Shown here: one piece after another, positions 49,732-59,400 of the stretch
Layout: every line of letters begins with the position of its first letter
Position numbering within the stretch: position 1 is the stretch's first letter
Assembly: GCA_964578835.1 (NCBI GenBank)
Contig: CAZOEL010000035.1
Location: forward strand, 1 to 63,322
Source of the DNA: CAZOEL01 sp964578835
Lineage (GTDB): Bacteria > Desulfobacterota > Syntrophobacteria > Syntrophobacterales > Syntrophobacteraceae
Length of the DNA stretch: 63,322 nucleotides
Reading direction: 5' to 3'
Position numbers and translations under genes: made by a program
Notes under the pieces: model-generated
What the model was told of the DNA's origin: nothing
What the model saw: the letters and a program-made list of their open reading frames with translations, nothing else
Database searches by the model: none

Positions 49732-52700
49732 TTATACCCCCTTTTCCTTCTTGCGAACGTTGACCATAAAAGCCTTGGATTCCGGTATGCGCGTATTCGG
49801 GTCTCCCGCGGCGGGGGTTAGCAGATTGGCGCTGTCTCCTCCCTCGGGAGGCCACACCCAGCCAAAGTGCCAGGGCAGTCCCACCTGGTGCACTTCCTGA
49901 TCGAGGATTTTGAAAGGCTTGAAGCGTTTGGTGACAATGGCCACCGCCTCCAACGATCCTCGCGGCGAATCCACGATGACCTTCTCGCCGTTCTTCATGC
50001 CCATGAGCTCCGCCAGCTCCAGGCTCATCTCGACAAACATCTGCGGCTCGGCTTCGAGAAGCCACGGAAGCCATCTGGTGAGCACTCCAGTCTGCCAGTG
50101 CTCGGTCACCCGGTAGGTCGTGCCCACAAAAGGATAGCGGGGGTCGCAGGTCTTTATCTGGTCCTTTGCGGAAGAGTAGATCGCCGCAACAGGATTGTTC
50201 AGCTGGGAGCTGAAAGGGTTCTTCGTCACCGGACACTCCATGGGTTCGTAGTGCTCGGGAAAAGGCCCGTCTTTCATTCCAGGACCGAAGATGGCCGCAT
50301 GCCCGTCCGGCTTCATGATAAAGGGATGCTTTCCGTCCTCGCGGGCGGACCCGTCCGGGTTCATCAGTGGATACCACGGGCCGTCGGGCACATCGCCCTT
50401 CCACTTCTGGGTGGCGTACTTGCCGTCTTTCACTTCTCCAACGAACTCGACAACGGCCTTCTTGGGATTCCAGGGCTTACCCGTGAGATCCACCGAGGCC
50501 CGGTTATAGATGATCCTGCGATTAACCGGCCAGGCCCAGGCCCACTTCGGGTGAAGGCCTATCCCGCTCTCGTCGCTCTTGTCTCTCCTGGCCATGTTGT
50601 TGCCGTCGGCGTTATAGCTCTGGCAGTATAGCCAGTTGCCGCTCGAGGTCGAGCCGTCGGCCTGGAGCATTGCGAAGGCGGGGACCGGATCTCCCTTCTT
50701 GTAGACTTTGTCGTTGATGGTGACATCCTTGGTGAAATACCCGTTGATCGCCTTGGCGACTTTGTGGGCGTCGAACTTCTTGTCGGTTGTGTAGTCGAAC
50801 CTGAGATTGAGGACGGGATCCGGAAAGGACGACTTCTTATCCGGTTTTTTGTAGAGGCTTCGGATCTCTTCGAAAAGCTCCACGATAATATCGCCATCCG
50901 GTTTTGCCTGTCCAAGAGGCTCCTGCGCCTTGTAGCGCCATTGCACCCACCTGCCGCTGTTGGCCAGGGACCCTTCCTTTTCCATGAATGCGGCGCAGGG
51001 CAGGAAAAAGACCTCGGTTTTGGTCTTCTTAGGGGCCATGCCGGGGCCTTTCCAAAAGGAGGCCGTCTCATTATCAAAAAGGTTCACAACCACCATCCAG
51101 TCGAGGTTGGAGAGGGCTTCGCGTGTCTTGTTGGCGTTTGCGCCGCTGCACGCAGGATTCTGGCCCCAGGAGAAAAACCCTTTGATCTCCTTTTTGTACA
51201 TGGCGTCAAAGAGATCCATCCAGCTGTAAGGCTTGCCGTCATCGATCTTTGGCAGCCAGGCGTAGCCAAAATCGTTCTCCGGGGTTGCGGCGTCCCCGTA
51301 CATTGCCTTTAGGAAGCTCACGACATACTTTGGCCGGTTCTGCCACCAGTTGGCGCTCAAGGGGTCCTTGGAAACCGGGGTGTTTTTCTTGTTGTAATCC
51401 GCCAGAGTGGGCAAGGATGCCGTCGGAACCGGATGGTACCCCGGCAGTATATGGAAGAGCAGGCCATGATCCGTGGAGCCCTGTACGTTGGATTCGCCGC
51501 GCAGCGCGTTCACGCCTCCGCCCGCCATTCCCATATTTCCCAGCAGGAGCTGGATGATGGTCATCGTGCGGATGTTCTGGACGCCGACCGTATGCTGGGT
51601 CCAACCCATGGCGTACATGATGGTTCCGGCCTTATCCGGTTTGCCCGTAGCGCAATAGGCTTCATAGACCTTGAGAAGGTCTTCTTTAAGCGTTCCGGTG
51701 ACTGCGGACACCGTGTCGAGATCATACCGGCTGAAGTGGCTCTTCAGAAGTTGGAACACGCTGCGAGGATGCTGGAGCGTCTCATCCCTTTTGGGGAGTC
51801 CGTTCTCGTCGATCTCGAACGCCCAGTTGGAGGCGTCGTAAGATCTCTTCTCGGAATTGAAGCCGGAGAAAATACCGTCGTTGAAGCCGTACTTTTCGCC
51901 AACAATGAAGGCCGCGTTGGTGTAGTGAAGGACGTAATCCTTGAAGTAGAGCTCATTGTCGAGAATGTGCCGAATCATCCCGCCCAGGAAGGCGACATCC
52001 GAGCCGGACCGGAGGGATGTATAAATATCCGCTTTGGCGGATGTGCGGGTAAAGCGTGGGTCGACGTGAATCAGCGTAGCTCCGTTCTCCTGCGCCTTAA
52101 TTACCCAGCGGAAGGAGATGGGGTGGTTCTCTGCGGCATTGCTGCCCATGATAAGGATGCAATCGCTGTTGCCGATATCGATCCAGTGATTGGTCATTGC
52201 GCCGCGTCCAAACGACTCTCCCAGAGCCGCTACGGTAGCGCTGTGTCAGATGCGGGCCTGATGCTCGATGTAGACGAGCCCCAGGGCGCGCAGCATCGCC
52301 TGGTAGGTCCAGCACTCTTCGTTGTCCATGGCGGCGCTTCCAACCGATGCGATTCCGTTGCACCGATTGACAATATCCCCCTTTTCGTTCTTAACCGTGA
52401 AACTGGCGTCTCGCGTCTTTTTGACCCTTTTGGCGATCTCCTTGAGAGCCCAGTCCCAGCTCTTGGCTTCCCACTTGTCGCTGTTGGGCGCCCGGTAGAG
52501 GACCTTTGTCATTCTTTTGTCATTCTGAGCGATCTGATAAGCCGAAGCGCCCTTGGCGCAAAGAGAGCCTCCGTTGATGGGATGATCGGCATCCCCTTCG
52601 GTGTAGATCACTTTTCCCGTCTTTGCATCCGTATGACAGATGATGCCGCATCCCACTGCGCAGTAGCAGCAAATCGACGGGGTTTCCTTGGCGTCTTTGG

Positions 52701-52818
52701 TGCGAAGCTGCCAGGCATAGGCCTCTACTGGAGCCAGGTTGAACCCCAGCCCGCTCATGGCCAAGCCCGCACTCCCAGCGCCGGAGATCTTGAGGAAATC
52801 CCTTCGCGTGAAATTCAT
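49732..52818 (-). CDS. fdhA: periplasmic selenocysteine formate dehydrogenase, alpha subunit
   Basis: A protein of 1028 residues when the in-frame TGA at 52246-52248 is read as selenocysteine (residue 191). The start is the ATG at 52818, giving a Tat signal with TRRDFLK at the N-terminus; GAGGG precedes it. CCYCAVGCG holds the 4Fe-4S cluster. The frame reads IEHQARI, Sec, then HSATVAALGESFGRGAMTNH, the FdnG context. Later MGWTQHTVGVQNIRTM and the C-terminal MopB domain follow. It oxidises formate in the periplasm, passing electrons to FdhB and presumably to a soluble cytochrome c. No b-type cytochrome subunit is encoded here. Gene callers would split it at the TGA. Confidence 0.95.
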
Positions 52819-53130
52819 CCCTCTAATGTCCTCCCTTGATGAATAATTCTCGTTATTCCATAAGCAACACATCCCGTTATGGATGGCGGTGTGATGGGGG
52901 CAGCAGCGCTGCGCCTTATCGCCAGTTCATCGGCTTTTAAGACCCACTCGACTATGCTTCGTGTTTGCAATACTGCCAATACACCCGCTCAATGAGATAT
53001 TGATTAAAACGCCTAGAACTGGAGTAGTGTATGACCCAATGGAGCTTATAACCAGGATTTGCGCCCGAGTCGAATGCCCGAGCGCGCGATCCAGCAGTTC
53101 TCATTTTGGACAGGACGAAATACCGGCGTA
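52819..53130. other. region upstream of fdhA, no gene
   Basis: It must hold the fdhA promoter on the minus strand. I see no convincing sigma-54 or sigma-70 pair. At 53092-53108 stands CAGCAGTTCTCATTTTG, one end of repeat family C. Confidence 0.4.
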
Positions 53131-53212
53131 GGGTGAGAGCGTCTTTTTGCGCCCACCAGATCGAAGCTATTAGTCAATCTTAGGTGGGCAGAGAAAAACC
53201 TCTGCCCACCTA
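53131..53212. repeat. repeat family C hairpins
   Basis: Two hairpins: GGGTGAGAGCG/GCGCCCACC (53131-53157, loop of T) and AGGTGGGCAGAG/CTCTGCCCACCT (53182-53211, loop AAAAAC). The right half of the element seems to be lost where it meets the PAS pseudogene. The hairpins could act as terminators. Confidence 0.65.
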
Positions 53213-53650
53213 GGCACTTTCTTATGGCGCAGCACTTTGCGAAAGAATACGCATCCGTCGGCTTCACTGTTGTCGGTGAAAAAGGCAGCGGTACTTCGGT
53301 CAGCTTCCGATTCCAGTTGCATGAAAGATCTGCCTACCAATTCGTTCTCTTCGTAGCCGTAGAGCTCCACGGCTCGCGGGTTCGCGATGTAAGGATTCAC
53401 CGCTCGCGCAAAGCGTTTGTCTCTTGAACACTTCCAGTAGAGGAATTTTGGCCTCTTCCGCTATGGGCAGTATCTTGAGGGTGGTGGGCGTTCCTACATA
53501 GCTGAAAAGAGCGAAGACCTGATCCTCCACTATGAGCCGCTGAGTATTGGCGAGACACATGGAAGGATCGTAGCTGTCGTTGTAGCTGATCACTCGGATC
53601 TGCCGGCCATGAATGCCGCCCCTCTCGTTAACGTGCTTCAAATAGCACAT
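53213..53650 (-). pseudogene. remnant of a solute-binding-domain / PAS sensor gene
   Basis: Two reading frames of one decayed gene. The first (53650 to about 53420) reads VNERGGIHGRQIRVISYND, then FALFSYVGTPTTLKILPIAE, a branched-chain amino-acid-type periplasmic binding domain missing its N-terminus. The second, shifted frame (from about 53400) reads NPYIANPRAVELYGYEENEL, a PAS domain. It ends at repeat family C. The original was probably a sensor kinase or related receptor with an extracytoplasmic binding domain fused to PAS. Confidence 0.7.
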
Positions 53651-53903
53651 TGTCGTGAAGCCAAATCGATTAGCATCTCCTGAGCGACAGCTAGCTCATC
53701 GGCGGAAAAAACCATATCCACCACGGGAACGTTGCTTCCCCGAAGGTTGATGACTCCCAGCATGTAGTCTGGAGACTGAGGAGCCTTTGTTCTTGAGGTG
53801 AAATCGAGCGCCTAGTGGACTTTGGATACATTGAGGGCGAAGATCTTTTATCCAGTTTGATTGTCGGATGTCGTCCTCCTTCGTCGATGCCTGGCTCGCC
53901 CAT
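53637..53903 (-). pseudogene. cheW: cheW remnant
   Basis: After the ATG at 53903 the frame is lost near 53845. In the shifted frame the sequence reads IFALNVSKVH, a TAG stop, then ALDFTSRTKAPQSPDYMLG and VINLRGSNVPVVDMVF, which is the core of CheW. The tail runs straight into the binding-domain remnant, so a deletion joined the two. It lies 14 bases after the chemoreceptor gene; together they once formed a receptor-coupling operon. Confidence 0.8.
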
Positions 53904-53917
53904 GCTAAAACCTCCTT

Positions 53918-55660
53918 CTAATACCGCTCGAATTCTTCATCGTCCCGGTCGCCCTTTGCCTCTGTTCCCAGGTGTAGAGAAATTCCCTTTGAACCATCTT
54001 TATAAGCTTGAGCGCTTCCATTATTGGATGTGCGATGCATCGTTTGGGGGTTGAGCAGACTCTTTCTGGACCCGCCGTTGTCGCGCATCGCTTTGTTCTT
54101 TTGAGAAACGGAGCTGATTCCTTTTTCAACCGTAGCGCCATTACCGTTTCCAACTCTAAAGAATGCGATAACGTTTTGGAGCTGAACCGCCTGGCTCTGG
54201 AGCTCTTCGGCCGTCGACGCCATTTCCTCCGAGGCTGAAGAGTTTTGCTGTATCACTTGATCCAGCTGCTCGAGCGCCTTGTTGATCTGATCAACTCCGG
54301 AAGACTGTTCGTTGCATGCAGAGCTTATCCCCTGAACGAGGTCCGCGGTCTTCTGAATGTCGGGAACAATTCGTTCGAGCATCTCTCCGGCTCTTTCCGC
54401 GACGTCCACGCTCGATACTGAAAGCTTGCTGATCTCGGCCGCCGCCGTTTGACTCCTTTCAGCCAGCTTTCTTACCTCAGAAGCGACCACGGCGAACCCT
54501 TTGCCGTGCTCTCCGGCCCGGGCCGCCTCTATGGCGGCATTGAGGGCCAGAAGGTTCGTCTGGCGGGCAATCTCTTCGATGATGGAGATCTTTCCAGCGA
54601 TTTCTTTCATGGCTGCAACGGTCTCACCCACGGACTTGCCCCCCACTTTGGCGTCTTCAGCCGATTTGACGGCAATCCTGTCCGTTTGAAGCGCATTATC
54701 GGCATTCTGCTTGATATTGGAGCCCATCTGCTCCATGGAAGAGGATACCTCTTCAGCCGAGGCCGCCTGTTCGGCGGCGCCCTGAGACATCTGTTCTGCA
54801 GTGGCGCTCAATTCTTCACTTCCCGCAGCCACATTGTTGGCTGCCGAGCGCACATCGATCACAATCTCCCGGAGCCTGCTCACCATGTTCTGCATGGCGG
54901 TCATCAGTTGCCCGGTTTCATCCTTGCTCGTGGACTCGATCCGCACATCAAGATCTCCTTCCGCCAGGAGATTTGATACCCGAACGCATTCGGTTATTGG
55001 CTTGCTTATGATGCGAGAGATCGCGAATCCAAGTCCCACGCCCAGTAGAACGGCGGCCAAGATGGCTGAGAGCATGAAGATGCGGCTCTGGGCATACAAA
55101 ACATCGCTGTCGTCGTAAGCTTGCTTCCCGTTTTCCTCCTTGAGCCTTACAAGCTCCGTGAGGAGGCTGTCCACGGTATCCACCTTCTCCCTTCCCATGG
55201 TCTGGGCCAGCGCAACGGACTCCTTTTTCTCCGCGAGATCTTCCTTTCCCGCCAGATCGATCACCTTCTTATTGACATCCCGATACTCATCCCACGCCTT
55301 TTCCAGCTTTCCCAGGGTCTCCTTTCCCTTTTCCGTATAGAAAAGCGGCTTAGCCGTTCCGATGTGCTCTTTCATCTGCTGTTCGTATTGTTCCATTCGT
55401 TTTGCGTGCTTCTCACGATCCTCCATTGAAGAAGCCAGTAGGAAGTTCCCCTCGGCTCTCGTGAAGTAGATGAGATTGATATTGGCCTCTTTGATGTGTG
55501 AGATGCCCAAGGTTTCCTTCTCATAGAGCGAGTTGAGCATGCCGTTGATCTTGCCCATGCTCCTCATGCCGAGGTAGCCCACAACTCCGGTTAGAACGCT
55601 CAGCGCTAGAAATGAAACGATGAGCTTCGAGCCAATCTTCAGATCGTAAAACCACTTCAT
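53918..55660 (-). CDS. methyl-accepting chemotaxis protein with four-helix-bundle sensor
   Basis: A 580-residue chemoreceptor. It starts MKWFYDLKIGSKLIVSF at 55660, with AAAGGGGA upstream. The four-helix sensor spans about residues 30-185 (INLIYFTRAEGNFLLASSME), between membrane segments near 12-30 and 190-208. HAMP follows, and the signalling tip is IIEEIARQTNLLALNAAIEA. The C-terminus DDEEFERY fits the acidic-aromatic pentapeptide that recruits CheR. It is followed by a broken cheW, so it must use coupling proteins encoded elsewhere. Confidence 0.93.
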   Translation of the reverse strand: MKWFYDLKIGSKLIVSFLALSVLTGVVGYLGMRSMGKINGMLNSLYEKETLGISHIKEANINLIYFTRAEGNFLLASSMEDREKHAKRMEQYEQQMKEHIGTAKPLFYTEKGKETLGKLEKAWDEYRDVNKKVIDLAGKEDLAEKKESVALAQTMGREKVDTVDSLLTELVRLKEENGKQAYDDSDVLYAQSRIFMLSAILAAVLLGVGLGFAISRIISKPITECVRVSNLLAEGDLDVRIESTSKDETGQLMTAMQNMVSRLREIVIDVRSAANNVAAGSEELSATAEQMSQGAAEQAASAEEVSSSMEQMGSNIKQNADNALQTDRIAVKSAEDAKVGGKSVGETVAAMKEIAGKISIIEEIARQTNLLALNAAIEAARAGEHGKGFAVVASEVRKLAERSQTAAAEISKLSVSSVDVAERAGEMLERIVPDIQKTADLVQGISSACNEQSSGVDQINKALEQLDQVIQQNSSASEEMASTAEELQSQAVQLQNVIAFFRVGNGNGATVEKGISSVSQKNKAMRDNGGSRKSLLNPQTMHRTSNNGSAQAYKDGSKGISLHLGTEAKGDRDDEEFERY

Positions 55661-56492
55661 GAATTCCCCTTTCTGCATTGCGTAGATTTACTTTGCCGCT
55701 TGTGAGTGAAGGATTTCTCATATTCTGAGAGCCTTGTGCCAATCGTTGTGTCCTCCTCAAATCCGCATCCCCTTGCGCCGCTCGTGAATCAGGGAATAAA
55801 ACAAAGACTGTGCCATGCTTGGAGCTGGGAGAAGCTTATTGAAATTACAATGATTATTCGTTAGTCAATTATCTTGACAAAGACGAATTTTGGATCTGTA
55901 TATGCTTTGTCCGGTTTGATCGGACACATCTGATTGCTTCGCCGGCGATCTTGGATGCTTGCGGGCATCGCTCAACCCATTGAGGCCGGTTTCCGTAGTT
56001 GCTTCAACGCCTGTTAGCCGATTCGACACAACATTGTAGCAAGTATCAGTAATTACGTTGGCTGTACGCCCTTCTGCATTGTTCAGCCGGAGACTCTCGG
56101 AAAAAGAGTGAATTGAGAGTTCTGAACTGTCCGGTGAAACTGGACGGCATCCAGAGCCATAAGACTCACGCAAGCAAAGCGAGCGACTGGAGCGCGCGTG
56201 GCTTCGACGTACTGATGCTTGCGCGGATTTTGCATGGAATGGTCTTGCTCTCAATAAGTCCCAAGCCGTTAGTGATCAGTCCATGATCCAAGCTGGCCAG
56301 AGTGAACGGAAAGGGCGGGATTATCCTTTGCTCATGCAACCTGTGAGCGTTTTGGGCGTCGGAGCAGTTGTAGATCTGTATGAAAGGCGGAATGATTCAT
56401 GATTGAACTTCTGACGAAACATCGCCAATGGGGCGCCGTGATCCTGTTAATGCGCTGGAGCAAAAGAAGCTGTTTCCAAGGTTGGTTAAGTT
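55661..56492. other. intergenic, 832 bp without a recognisable gene
   Basis: Divergent spacer between the chemoreceptor (minus) and the hybrid kinase (plus). A pair TGTCCGGTTTGATCGGACA (55908-55926) forms a short hairpin, and GTCCGGTGAAACTGGAC (56130-56146) a similar one. They might be operators or repeats. No frame shows a family pattern. Confidence 0.4.
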
Positions 56493-59400
56493 ATGAAAAT
56501 GAGCTCGACTTTTAAAGACAACATTCGACATTTCCTTGTGAACCATTACGATCGTTGCGCATGCGATAAATCTGTGACGCATCTCCTTTCTATTCATGCT
56601 TTGCTCATCATTTTGCTGAGCGCGGGCTTGACGCCGTCTCGGAGCGTCTTTGCCTCTTCGGGCGCTTCCCCTCAAATCCTTGTTTTGCATTCCTACCACG
56701 CTGGTTTTTCCTGGACGGACCGGGTCATGGACGGGATTTATTCTGTTTTCAAATCCGAAGATCCGGGTATCGAACTGCATGTTGAACATATGGATGCAAA
56801 GCGTTACCCACCGGACCGGCTTTTCCCCGTGTTGCTCGAGGCTTACAGGTATAAATACGCGCAGCGTAAACCGGATGTCATCATCTGTTCGGATGACTCG
56901 GCTTTGGACTTTCTTCTCGCCAACCGAGACGAGTTGTTCCCCGGAGCGCCAGTGGTTTTTTGCGGGATCAACGACTTCCGTGAGCAAAGGATTTCCAACA
57001 AAGGCTTTACCGGGGTCGTAGAGGATTTCGACCTAAAAAGTACGATCGAGGTTGCCCTGGAGCTCCACCCGGAAACCCGTCACATTGCTGTTGTAAGTGA
57101 TGGGACGTCTACCGGGCTGGTTAACCTGCATAGATTTCATGCAGTGGCGCCCGCTTTCAAAGAAAAGGTAGAGTTTATCGAACTGGCAGGCATGGCTGCT
57201 GAGGAGCTCAAAAGCTCTTTAGCCTCTCTCCCGTCTGACGCAGTGGTCCTGCACATTTCTTTCTACAAAGACAAGAATGGGAAGGTTTATTCGGTCAGGG
57301 AAGGAAATCGCCTGGTGGCGGATAGCAGTAATTTGCCAGTCTACACTGCGTGGGATTTCAATCTGGGGACTGGCGTCACGGGAGGCATGATGGTAAGCGG
57401 GGTTCTTCAGGGTGAGACCGCTGCCAAGATGGCCCTGGAGATACTGAAAGGCAGAAGCGTCGACTCCATCCCGGTTCTTCTCCAGAGCCCAAACCGATAC
57501 ATGTTCGACTATGAACAGATGAAGCGGTTTGGAATCAAGACCTCCCAATTGCCGGAAGGAAGTCTCATCATCAATCTGCCCGAGGATTTGTATTCCCGCT
57601 ACAGGCATACGATCTGGACCGGAGCCGTGAGCATAATTCTTCTATTGGCTCTCGTCTTCTTTCTCGCGGTGAATATGCGAAGGCGGATAAAGGCGGAGAT
57701 GCTGCTGAGAAACGCCAACGACCAACTCGAGGAGCGAGTAAGAGAGAGAACGTCGGAATTGACGGACGCCAATGAATGGCTGGCAAAAGAGATAGAGGAA
57801 AGAAAGCTGGCTGAAGAATGCCTCAGGCAATCGCAGCGGGAAAAGGACGCCATCCTCAACAACTTTCAGGATATAGAGGTGAAGTATCTCGATCCCCAGA
57901 TGCGCCTCATTTGGGGAAACAAAGCTCTAGAGACCCACATAGAGTGCTCGTCTGAGGCGGCGAAAGGCAGGTCTTGCTTTGAGCTCATTCAAGGTCGGGA
58001 TGCGCCTTGTCCGGGCTGTACCGCACTCAAGGCGGTGGAGACGGGAGAGTTTCAAAAAGGCGAGTACGCCACTCCTGACGGCAGAATCTGGTTAGCCCGC
58101 TCCACGCCGCTCAAGGATGACTCCGGACGGGTTGTCAGCGTCGTTCACGTGGGCTTCGATATTTCTGAGCAAAGGAAAATGGAAGAAGCTTTGCGCGAGA
58201 GTGAGGCGGTGCTGTCTCAAGTGTTTCGGTTGAGTCCCGCGGTTATTTCCGTTACTCGCGAGCAGGACGGACGTTTTATAGATGTAAACGATGCTTTTTC
58301 GACGCTTCTCGGCTACAGCCGCGAGGAAGCCCTGGAGAAGACGGTTTTTGATCTGAATGTATGGCCAAATCCCGGCGATCGGCAAAAGCTTGTCGAAAGA
58401 CTCCGAAATGAAGGACCGATAAGCAATATGGAGGCGCCTTTTCGCTCAAAAGCGGGGACAATTCTTCCTGGCATATGCTCATTGTCATCCATTGAGATCA
58501 GAGGTGAGCGCTGCATCGTAGCGGTCGTCATAGACATCACTGAGAGTAAAAGGGCTGAAGAGTTGCTGAAGCAGGTCTCAGACCGACTGACGTTGGCGGT
58601 GCGCGCCGGAGGCGTGGGCATCTGGGACTTGGACATTGTCAACAACCGGTTGGTCTGGGATGAGCAGATGTTTCGGCTTAACGGGATCAGTCGGGATCGG
58701 TTTAGCGGCGCCTACGAAGCGTGGCAAGCGGTCGTACACCCGGAGGATCTGCAGCGGAGCGAGGAAGAAATCCAGCTCGCTTTGCGGGGTGAAAAAGATT
58801 TCGATACGGAGTTTCGCGTTATCGGGGAGGATGGGAGCATCCGCAGGATTCGGGCCCTGGCTCTTGTGCAGCGTGATGCTGATGGCAAGCCATTGCGCCT
58901 GGTCGGCACCAATTGGGATATCACTGCTCAGAAGCGCTCCGAGGAAAGGCTCATGGAAAGCAATCGGCAGCTTGAGTCCGCTATCTCACAGGCAAAGGAG
59001 ATGGCGGCCCGCGCCGAGATGGCGAACATCGCCAAAAGCGAGTTTCTGGCCAATATGAGCCATGAGATCCGCACTCCGATAAATGGAGTCATCGGCATGA
59101 CCGGACTGCTGCTGGATACTGATTTGACCGATGAGCAGCGTCATTACGCCGAAACTGTTTGCGCCAGCGGAGAATCCCTGCTGGGCCTGATCAACGACAT
59201 TCTCGATTTCTCCAAAATTGAGGCGAAAAAGCTCGACCTCGAAGTCCTAGACTTCGACCTATCAAGTCTGATGGACGACTTTGCCGCGACGCTCGCGCTA
59301 CGCGCCCATGACAAAGGGATCGAGCTCCTCTGTAGCGTCGATCCCGACGTCCCAACGCTTTTGCGAGGCGATCCGGGCCGTCTGCGTCAGATTCTTACCA

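Noticed and set aside
51433..52839. 468-codon open frame on the plus strand
   Set aside because: It is antisense to the periplasmic formate dehydrogenase and shows no family pattern; it is a by-product of GC-rich codon use.
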